From: Candidatus Poribacteria bacterium
GTDB lineage: Bacteria; Poribacteria; WGA-4E; WGA-3G
Assembly (NCBI GenBank): GCA_022821965.1
Contig: JAJECN010000039.1
Coordinates: 1 to 50,078 of the forward strand
Reading direction: 5' to 3'
Length of the DNA stretch: 50,078 nucleotides
Translations under genes and position numbers: made by a program
Notes under the pieces: model-generated
Databases searched by the model: none
What the model saw: the letters and a program-made list of their open reading frames with translations, nothing else
What the model was told of the DNA's origin: nothing
Shown: positions 7,456 through 15,025 of the stretch, one piece after another
Position numbering within the stretch: the first letter of the stretch is position 1
How the letters are laid out: each line of letters begins with the position of its first letter

Positions 7456-8958
7456 CTACACTTCACTCTTGATAAAAGTCAGAAATATTATGATGAACAG
7501 AATTATATTGAGCAGCAGCAGTAGACATATATCCAGAAACGCCCGTTTTGTATTTATACTTATATCACTTCTCTGGAAAGAAAACTTCGGCAGCAAGTCC
7601 CACTCAGCAGCACCTTTATCTCCAGCGAACCATTGTCGAGACTCGAACACCTTTTTATCATGGTAGTGGTCAACCATCTGCTGTCTATATCGTCTTGCAG
7701 TCTCGAAAAAATCCCTAACGCCGTTTAGGTCTGTACCGGCATAAGCCTGCGTTGCGGTATCATAGAGTCCGACAGGTGAGAGTCTCAATAGTGTTCTATT
7801 GACTGTTGCTCGCCGGATAAAAAGTTCCTCAAGCACTGATTGCCGGATGTTCCATGTTTGATCTGCTATGTCAATGGTCCGCGGCACGAGGAAACGGTAA
7901 TAATTCTGAGCAAGCGGCACTTTAGGTTCGGATTCCTCTTTGATATCTTTAATGTTGACAGCCCTTATGTAGTAAGACAGTAATACTGATGGGTCCTTCC
8001 TAAGATATGTCATGGACCAACCGCCACCCAGACCATACCCCGAATCTTCCCCTGGCTCCGAATCGTTCTTGAGGTATTGTATTCGTTCCCTGTCGAATTC
8101 GTCCCACAACTGTTCAATTTGATTGAAAAGGGATATCCTGTCTGCTTTTGAAGCTTCTTGGGGACCAAACGCAGCAAGGATCACATTTGGATAGACCAAT
8201 ACCAAAAACCCCCAGACGAACATTGATAGCATGAGTGCGGTACTGGTCCGGCGCGTTATTGCGGAAATCAGTAGCCCGATAAGATAGAACACAGACAGAT
8301 ATACGATAGAGGCAAAAACAATCCCACCGATTCGTAGAAAATCGTCTATACCCAGGGAAATTGAAGAGGACGTTGTTAGCAGAATCACAGCGAAGAGCAA
8401 GCTCATTATCAGTGGAACGAGCAGACAGAGCATCGCACTCATATATTTGGCGAGCAGTATATGTCCACGACCAACCGGGTGTGTCAAGACCAGACGCAAT
8501 GTGCCACCCTCGTACTCCCCCGCAAGTGCATCGTAGGCGAAGATGAGTGCTAATAGACTCAGAACCACCTGAAAAATAAAGATAATATCAATTGAGGAGA
8601 AGATATCCATAATCGGATTATCTGAACCGTGTATTGCGGCATCCCATAAAGTCGGTACAAATCCGTGATAAATCTCTACTTGGTTCCCCAGTTGTTTGTC
8701 TAACCCTACATTGAATATGCTTAAAGGGTTAGGCGGACGGTCGATAAGCACTTTGCTCATCGAATAGGTTTTTTTCTCCAGCATTTGCTGCCGATGTGTT
8801 TTAACAGCAGTATTGTAGTCTGCTAAACGCCGTTCATAATCTTGTATAAGCACAACGGTGTTCGCGATAACAAGCAACAGTGTAATGAAGACAGCTGCAG
8901 CAAATCGGAACGTCATGAGGTTGTCAAGGAGTTCTCGGCGGATGAGTGTTGTTAGCAT
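7456..8958 (-). CDS. ABC-2 type transporter permease (type B, copy 1)
   Basis: This 500-residue permease has an N-terminal span followed by a loop (PPNPLSIFNVGLDKQ and GSDNPIMDIF). Multiple spans surround AGEYEGGTLRLVLTHPVGRG, the ABC-2 signature, then LLAKYMSAM, and there is a C-terminal span (LLLLNIILFIIIFLTFI). The frame extends to 8979. The ATG at 8958 is chosen because it has GGAG eight bases upstream and aligns with the paralogue. It is the first permease downstream of the ECF-BNR genes, on the same strand after a 177-base gap. The export or import role and the substrate cannot be read from sequence. Confidence 0.85.
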   Translation of the reverse strand: MLTTLIRRELLDNLMTFRFAAAVFITLLLVIANTVVLIQDYERRLADYNTAVKTHRQQMLEKKTYSMSKVLIDRPPNPLSIFNVGLDKQLGNQVEIYHGFVPTLWDAAIHGSDNPIMDIFSSIDIIFIFQVVLSLLALIFAYDALAGEYEGGTLRLVLTHPVGRGHILLAKYMSAMLCLLVPLIMSLLFAVILLTTSSSISLGIDDFLRIGGIVFASIVYLSVFYLIGLLISAITRRTSTALMLSMFVWGFLVLVYPNVILAAFGPQEASKADRISLFNQIEQLWDEFDRERIQYLKNDSEPGEDSGYGLGGGWSMTYLRKDPSVLLSYYIRAVNIKDIKEESEPKVPLAQNYYRFLVPRTIDIADQTWNIRQSVLEELFIRRATVNRTLLRLSPVGLYDTATQAYAGTDLNGVRDFFETARRYRQQMVDHYHDKKVFESRQWFAGDKGAAEWDLLPKFSFQRSDISINTKRAFLDICLLLLLNIILFIIIFLTFIKSEV

Positions 8959-9135
8959 TAATGACTCTCCAGTGCACACTTACAAGACATATATCGAACA
9001 AAAAAGTGATGTGTGTTGGGTTTCGTGCTATTTCCATGTGCATCAACGCTTCATGGAAAGGCGAGATTTCTGTTATAGGGTGTGTTTGTTTTTTCGCGCT
9101 CAACCCAACCTACGGCCCCCTATAGGAATATACGT

Positions 9136-11946
9136 CTACTGATTGGCACGCTCAAGACGGAGCACGCCGCGATGTTCCGTTCCGACGAAAAAGGTATCTC
9201 CATCAACGACAAGAGAGGTCATAGCATCTGGAATTTCGGGCACAATTTGTTCCCAAGTCCGTGTTTCCTTTTCTAAGTGATAGATGCCGTCGTCGTTCGC
9301 GCCATAGACAGCATCCCCTGCTGTTGCTAACGACTTAACAATTACGCTTGTCCCTGCTTTATCGGTGATTGCACGCCAAACAACACCATCTATTGATTTG
9401 AAAACGCCTTTGTCGGTCGCGACATAAACCGTTGCATCGGCAAAGACAATTTGATTGAATTGCTCAACAGATAGCGGTAGGTTTGATGTAATGTCTTTCC
9501 AAGTATCACCACCATCAAGTGATTGGACGAGATGTCCATCCCGTTTACCGACGTATACTGTTTCACCCGATGTAGCAATTTTAAAACGTTGTGCCATGTT
9601 TTCACGTGTGAGTTCGCAAGTTTCTTCTACACCGGTATCCGACCATCTTGCGTCACCCGGTTCCCATCGGAAGAGTTTATAGTTGTACTCCATGTAGTAC
9701 GTTTCCCCACTCACCGCGAAGTTACCGTATAAACCTTCCGACATCAAGTCGTAAGTTAGTTGACGATCACCTTGTTTTTGACCCAATAGTTTCAAAAAGC
9801 ATTCTGCGCCAAATTTCGGATTTTCGCGTATTATCTGGGTTGATAAATCCTCAGAATCAGTATCTGGGTCATCTGTAGAGTCGATAAAGGTAATTTGTCC
9901 CTCCTGTCTCGGGAACCGATAAGAATCAAAGGGAAGTGTCATTCCCCCGAACACGGTCGATATGAGCGTTCCTGAATCTCGAGGAGGCGGTGTCATTCCC
10001 TCTTGAAAAATATAACCCTCAACAGCAACTAAGCAATTTTTGTCTGGATCCAAACGATAGTAAGCCGTCTCACAATTACGTCGAATTCCTTTTGCATACA
10101 GAACACCGTTGGATTCGGAAATCTGCACAATGAGCGGCGTGTCTTCTCTATCTTTTACTTTCGCATTGAACTTCGGCACCTCAAGCGTATACTTTGGTCG
10201 TTCAATGTCAACAGCCGTCCACGAACTACCTGCGTCTGTTGATTTGACCACACCCCCGACAACCGTCGCGTACAGCACCTTAGATGCTTTTGAATTTGGA
10301 CTCGTTTCTAAACTGATTAAGTTATTCACACGGCACTCGAACCTTGTATTGAATCGGTGCCACGTTTCACCGCCATCCCTTGAACGATGAATTCCAGTGA
10401 TGCCGCCGGTATAAAAGGTGTTTTCGTCTAAAGCGACAGAACAGTTCACGCTAAACTGTATAGGTGTAATACCGGAAGATTCTGTGGAACGCCAAGTGTT
10501 TCCACAGTCCGTTGAGCGAGCCACAATGCCTTCCTCTCCACCTATCAATAAGACGGTTTTTCCAGACGCGACCAATTTAATCGACGGCAACGTTTTCATT
10601 ATCAGATTTCGGGCATCCGTAGGCGTTATGTCTGTCCAAGAGTCGCCTGCATCGGTTGATCGGAATACCCACCACGAATCTTTACTGATGTCACACAGAT
10701 TATGGTAATTTTCATCTGGTGTTCCGTCACCTTCCATTATATTTACTTCTACGGCGACATAGATATTGTCTTCAGACACCACCAAAGAACGCACTACTAC
10801 AGTATTGTCCACTGGCAACTGTAGGTGTTCCCAAGTTCCTGTCTTGAAGCGGTAGATTCCGAGAGAGGTTCCGGCAAACAGAGTGCCTCCGCTCAACTGT
10901 AATGTATAGATTCCCGATTTCTGTGTGAAACGGCTGTCTAAACCGTTGTTCATGTTTATCCACGAATTTCCAGCATCATCAGATCGGAAAATACCTTCAT
11001 TAAGGGTAACGTAAAAGGTATCTTCTGTAATGTGTAATTCCCTCATATATCCGTTTGGACAAGGACCGATAGAATTCCAAGTTTTGCCTTCATCCGTTGA
11101 GGCGAACAACTCATCAGATGGGATAATATAGAGCGTTCCGTTGTGTTCGGCAATGGGGATATTGCCCTTGGTCCCTTGACGTAAAAAATCAGCGTTAACA
11201 AGTTGCCATTCATTTTCACCGAACGGTAATTTGTAAATGTTCTCATAACCCATTACTGCGTAGAGCGTCCCATCCGATGTTTTCGATAATGTGCCTACTG
11301 GCACCGCTACACCGGGTTCATTCATCTGAATCCACTTCATAACATCCTCCATGAGATCGTCTGACACGTGGAAACCGCCCAAGACTTCCTGAACCATAGG
11401 GGTTTCTTTCCTCAATCGTTTCCGGGCGCGATGGAGTCGACTCTTGACCGTGTTCGGTGACATCTCCAGAAAGTCGCCGATTTCTTCACAACTCATCTCA
11501 CTCAGATAGTGAAGTGCCACCACTGTCCGTTCACGCGTCGTAAGTTTTTGCAGAAGGTATTCAACAATCTCGCGTTGCTTTTCTGTTGCCGACCTTTCGG
11601 TCTGTTCTGCCATATACTGGGTGTAAAACAGTGCCTCTACTTCTGCTTCACTCATCGCTTCTAAGGATTGCATCGGATTTTTTTTCTCCCCGATCCATGT
11701 GAGAAAACAGCGCGTAGCAATCATATACAGCCATCCCGAAAACCGATTTGGATTCCTCAGTGTGCCAAGTTTTTCGTAAGCTCTGAGAAAAGTATCCTGC
11801 GTAATCTCTTCAGCGATGTGGTAGTCTCTCACTCTCCGCCATACGAACGCGTGTATCTGTTTTTCGTACTTTTTCACGAGCGCAGTGAAAGCATATTCGT
11901 CGCCTGCCAGGATACGTTCGATCCATTTAGCATCATCGTTTTTCAT
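9136..11946 (-). CDS. ECF sigma factor fused to BNR/Asp-box beta-propeller
   Basis: In this 936-residue fusion, residues about 1-185 are a complete ECF sigma factor. Region 2 carries EEITQDTFLRAYEKL and region 4 carries EEIGDFLEMSPNTVKSRLHR. A short conserved linker follows (VSDDLMEDVMKW). From about 215 to the end there are BNR/Asp-box (YCF48/sortilin-like) propeller repeats: STDEGKTW, SDDAGNSW, STDAGDSW, STDCGNTW, SRDGGETW, STDAGSSW and SLDGGDTW. No membrane span or signal peptide is seen, so the propeller is predicted to be cytoplasmic, unlike most BNR proteins. It is paralogous to 12059-14800. GGAGG precedes the ATG. It probably senses something through the propeller and directs RNA polymerase; that is inference. 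Confidence 0.88.
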   Translation of the reverse strand: MKNDDAKWIERILAGDEYAFTALVKKYEKQIHAFVWRRVRDYHIAEEITQDTFLRAYEKLGTLRNPNRFSGWLYMIATRCFLTWIGEKKNPMQSLEAMSEAEVEALFYTQYMAEQTERSATEKQREIVEYLLQKLTTRERTVVALHYLSEMSCEEIGDFLEMSPNTVKSRLHRARKRLRKETPMVQEVLGGFHVSDDLMEDVMKWIQMNEPGVAVPVGTLSKTSDGTLYAVMGYENIYKLPFGENEWQLVNADFLRQGTKGNIPIAEHNGTLYIIPSDELFASTDEGKTWNSIGPCPNGYMRELHITEDTFYVTLNEGIFRSDDAGNSWINMNNGLDSRFTQKSGIYTLQLSGGTLFAGTSLGIYRFKTGTWEHLQLPVDNTVVVRSLVVSEDNIYVAVEVNIMEGDGTPDENYHNLCDISKDSWWVFRSTDAGDSWTDITPTDARNLIMKTLPSIKLVASGKTVLLIGGEEGIVARSTDCGNTWRSTESSGITPIQFSVNCSVALDENTFYTGGITGIHRSRDGGETWHRFNTRFECRVNNLISLETSPNSKASKVLYATVVGGVVKSTDAGSSWTAVDIERPKYTLEVPKFNAKVKDREDTPLIVQISESNGVLYAKGIRRNCETAYYRLDPDKNCLVAVEGYIFQEGMTPPPRDSGTLISTVFGGMTLPFDSYRFPRQEGQITFIDSTDDPDTDSEDLSTQIIRENPKFGAECFLKLLGQKQGDRQLTYDLMSEGLYGNFAVSGETYYMEYNYKLFRWEPGDARWSDTGVEETCELTRENMAQRFKIATSGETVYVGKRDGHLVQSLDGGDTWKDITSNLPLSVEQFNQIVFADATVYVATDKGVFKSIDGVVWRAITDKAGTSVIVKSLATAGDAVYGANDDGIYHLEKETRTWEQIVPEIPDAMTSLVVDGDTFFVGTEHRGVLRLERANQ

Positions 11947-11983
11947 GCGTGTCCTCCAATTAATAACGTTGGCTTGTGAGCTG

Positions 11984-12020
11984 TGACAGGTATTATAGGG
12001 GAGCGGGTTGCAAATTCGTA
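11984..12020 (-). promoter_or_regulatory. candidate ECF-type promoter upstream of sigma-BNR gene (copy 2)
   Basis: Minus strand: ACGAATTTGCAACC (12019-12006) contains a TGCAAC box resembling ECF -35 elements. Seventeen bases on is CTGTCA (11989-11984), resembling an ECF -10. The same arrangement and spacing lies upstream of the paralogue. An overlapping TATAAT (11997-11992) could instead be a sigma-70 -10 with a poor -35. Confidence 0.5.
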
Positions 12021-12058
12021 ATTTTGTGTCTCAAATGTCTTAAAAATTTCCTTACCCT

Positions 12059-14800
12059 TCAACCTTGATGTGCCAAAGCACCAGTACGTTCAAAACGAAG
12101 TACGCCGCGATGTTCGGTGCCAACGTAAAAGGTATCCTCATCAACAACGAAAGATGTCACAACACCTGAAATTTCGGGCGCAACCTGTTTCCAAGTATTC
12201 GTCTCACTTTGTAGGTGATAAATACCTTCATCGTTAGCTCCATAGATGGAATCCCCTATTGTAGCTAACGATTTGATGATAATATGTTCCCCAGTTTCAT
12301 CAGGGAGCGCATCCCAAGTAACCCTGTCTATTGAATTGAAAACCCCTTTATCAGTGGCGATGTAAACCGTTGAGTCTGTAAGGACTATCTCCTCGAAGTG
12401 CTCAATAGACAGCGGCAGGTTAGGTGTGACATCGTTCCAATTGTCTCCGCCATCAAGCGATTGCAAGAGATGCCCATCCCGTTTACCGACGTAGATAGTT
12501 TCGTCTGATGCAGCGATTTTAAAGCCTTTCCATATATTGTCCCGCGAGAGTTCACCGGTCTCCTCTATACCGGTGTCGTGCCATTCCGAGTCACCGGGTT
12601 TCCAGCGGAAGAGTTTATAATTGTATTCCATGTAGAACGTTTCACCACTGACTGCGAAGCTTCCACCCAATCCCGCTTGAACCATTTCATATACCAGTTG
12701 AGCATCTGTTTGTACCAATTGCTTGAAGAAGATATCTGCCCCGAAAACCGGGTTGTCAAACAGCGGTCTGCCAGTCAACGGATCCTTCTCAAAAACTGGA
12801 GTCTTTCCTCTTGTTCCACGTAGTGCAGGGTTGAATAGTTCACGTGAGCCAAAAGAAGGTGGCACTCCGTCAACATTGGTCAAGGTACCGCTATCATCGG
12901 ACAATTGAAAAATCAAAGTTTCAGACTTCCTCCGATTTACTTTGGCATAGAGAACGTTATCAGTGTCCGCTATCTGCACGACCTCCAGCGTCGTTTCCCT
13001 GTATTTACTGTTCGGTAGGACCATCTCCACGCCGACAGCATTCCATGATACGCCTCCATCGGTTGATTTAACGACATCTCCACCGATCCTATCAACCGAT
13101 TTTGCGATTCCCCTCCCAACCCTTGCATAAAGGACAGTGGATATATCCTGAACTTGATTCGTCATGAAACCGACTAAATTATCGACTCGACTCTCCAATC
13201 TTGTATTAAATCGGTGCCACGTTTTACCGCTATCGGTTGAACGATGGACCCCACTGTTTCCGACTGTATAAAACGTGTTTTCGTCCAACACTAAAGTCTT
13301 TCTCACGCTAGACCATGTAGCGGAAATATCTGTAGATTGTAAGGGAGTCCACGTGTTTCCGCTATCCATCGAACGCACCATCGTCCCATCCTCTTTTCCC
13401 ACCGCCAGAAGCGTCTTTCCTGTCGCAATCAATGTTATATCGGGACGCAAGCCTGTCAGATTCCAAGCGTTCATGGGTGTTACGTCCATCCATGAATCTC
13501 CGCCATCGGTTGAACGGAAAATCCACCACGAACGTTTTTCACCCTTCCACAGTTGTTCCCAAGTCTCGTCGGGTGCTCCATAGAATTTTAAAAAATTCAC
13601 TGATACCGCAACATAAATCTGGTCCTCACACACCGCGAGAGAACCGACATGCACAATGTCATCCACCGGCAGCTGTAGGTATTTCCAACTCCCTTTATCA
13701 AGGCGATAGAGTCCGATATCTGTCATCACAAACAGCATGTCTTGGCTTATTCGTAATGAGTGAACCCCAGAGTAGTCTGCCAAGCGACTGTCTACACCAT
13801 CATTCAGAGCCTCCCACGAATTGCCAGCGTCATCGGACCGAAATATACCATGACCGAGGCAGAGATAGAAGGCATCTTCCGTTATCATAAGTTCGCGCGT
13901 ATAACCTTTTGGACAGGGACCGACAAATTCCCACGTCACACCCCCGTTGGTTGACGCAAACAATTCATGAGATGGGATAATATAAAGTATACCATCCCGC
14001 TCTGCTATAGGTATCTCACCGCGAGTATTCTGACGCAGGAGGTCAGCATTTACAAGCTGCCATGCCGCCTCACCCATCGGTAATTTGTAGATACTTTCAT
14101 CCTCCACAACAACATAAAGGATATTTTCCGAAGTTGCAGACAGGGTCCCTACCGACCCCGCCACACCGGGTTCATTTACCTGCGTCCATTTCATAATGCC
14201 ATCCATGAGGTCATCAGAGCTCTGAAAGTTGCCTAATGTTTCGCGAACCATAGATTCCTCCCCCTTTAACCGTTTCCGAGCACGATGGAGTTGGCTCTTA
14301 ACTGTGTTCGGCGATACCTCCAGAAAATCACCAATCTCTTCACACGTCATTTCACTCAAGTAGTGAAGTACCACCGCTGTCCGTTCACGTGCCGGTAATT
14401 TTTGAAGGAGATACTCAACGATTTCGCGCTGCTTTTCTGTCGCCAATTTTTCGGTCTGTTCTGCCATATATTGGGCATAGAACAGTGCCTCTACTTCTGC
14501 TTCACTCATTGCCTCTAAGGATTGCATCGGGACCCTTTTCTCACCCAACCATGTAAGGAAGCGACGAGTGGCAATCATATAAAGCCAACTGGAAAATCTG
14601 TTTGGATCTCTCAGCGTACCGAGTTTTTCGTAAGCCCTGAGAAAGGTATCCTGCGTAATTTCTTCAGCGATGTGGTAATCCCTTACCCTTTTCCATACGA
14701 ACGCGTGTATCTGCTTCTCGTATTTTTTCACGAGAGCAGTGAAGGCGTTCACATCGCCTGTCAAGATACGTTCAATCCATTTCGCGTCATCGTTTTTCAT
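12059..14800 (-). CDS. ECF sigma factor fused to BNR/Asp-box beta-propeller (paralogue)
   Basis: The protein has 913 residues from the chosen ATG at 14800, which has GGAGG upstream and aligns with the neighbour's start (MKNDDAKWIERIL). The frame stays open to 14905 but that extension is not conserved. The ECF sigma regions (EEITQDTFLRAYEKL; EEIGDFLEVSPNTVKSQLHR) occupy about 1-185. The linker SSDDLMDGIMKW is followed by a BNR propeller (STNGGVTW, SDDAGNSW, STDGGDSW, SMDSGNTW, STDSGKTW, STDGGVSW, SLDGGDNW). It is very similar to 9136-11946 along the whole length, indicating a tandem gene duplication. No transmembrane segment was seen. Promoter DNA is conserved too, so the copies may cross-regulate. 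Confidence 0.88.
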   Translation of the reverse strand: MKNDDAKWIERILTGDVNAFTALVKKYEKQIHAFVWKRVRDYHIAEEITQDTFLRAYEKLGTLRDPNRFSSWLYMIATRRFLTWLGEKRVPMQSLEAMSEAEVEALFYAQYMAEQTEKLATEKQREIVEYLLQKLPARERTAVVLHYLSEMTCEEIGDFLEVSPNTVKSQLHRARKRLKGEESMVRETLGNFQSSDDLMDGIMKWTQVNEPGVAGSVGTLSATSENILYVVVEDESIYKLPMGEAAWQLVNADLLRQNTRGEIPIAERDGILYIIPSHELFASTNGGVTWEFVGPCPKGYTRELMITEDAFYLCLGHGIFRSDDAGNSWEALNDGVDSRLADYSGVHSLRISQDMLFVMTDIGLYRLDKGSWKYLQLPVDDIVHVGSLAVCEDQIYVAVSVNFLKFYGAPDETWEQLWKGEKRSWWIFRSTDGGDSWMDVTPMNAWNLTGLRPDITLIATGKTLLAVGKEDGTMVRSMDSGNTWTPLQSTDISATWSSVRKTLVLDENTFYTVGNSGVHRSTDSGKTWHRFNTRLESRVDNLVGFMTNQVQDISTVLYARVGRGIAKSVDRIGGDVVKSTDGGVSWNAVGVEMVLPNSKYRETTLEVVQIADTDNVLYAKVNRRKSETLIFQLSDDSGTLTNVDGVPPSFGSRELFNPALRGTRGKTPVFEKDPLTGRPLFDNPVFGADIFFKQLVQTDAQLVYEMVQAGLGGSFAVSGETFYMEYNYKLFRWKPGDSEWHDTGIEETGELSRDNIWKGFKIAASDETIYVGKRDGHLLQSLDGGDNWNDVTPNLPLSIEHFEEIVLTDSTVYIATDKGVFNSIDRVTWDALPDETGEHIIIKSLATIGDSIYGANDEGIYHLQSETNTWKQVAPEISGVVTSFVVDEDTFYVGTEHRGVLRFERTGALAHQG

Positions 14801-14837
14801 GCATATCCTCCAATTCACAACATTGCCTTGTGACACG

Positions 14838-14874
14838 TGACAGATATTATAGGTGAGAGGGTTGCAAATTCGTA
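14838..14874 (-). promoter_or_regulatory. candidate ECF-type promoter upstream of sigma-BNR gene (copy 1)
   Basis: Minus strand: ACGAATTTGCAACC (14873-14860), then 17 bases after TGCAAC comes CTGTCA (14843-14838). The element ends 60 bases before the start codon, exactly as in the other copy. TATAAT at 14851-14846 is also shared. Confidence 0.5.
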
Positions 14875-15025
14875 TCTCGCACGCGGATTTTAAAAAATTG
14901 TCCAAACTATAGTGGTATATTGACAGTTATGGGGCAATTTCCTAACCGCATCTACTGTGTGATAGGAGGCGTAAATCCTGATTTTTTTGTTATCGGTAGT
15001 GGGTAGTTTACTACATCAGCTGCAG

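Noticed and set aside
9015-9109. Inverted repeat GTTGGGTTT ... CAACCCAAC between permease and sigma-BNR genes
   Set aside because: Only about 8 paired bases 80 nt apart; too weak to call an element from one copy, though it may prove to be another dispersed repeat.
14801-14905. N-terminal extension of the ECF-BNR protein (35 residues)
   Set aside because: Not shared by the paralogue, crosses the conserved promoter region, while the ATG at 14800 has a GGAGG.
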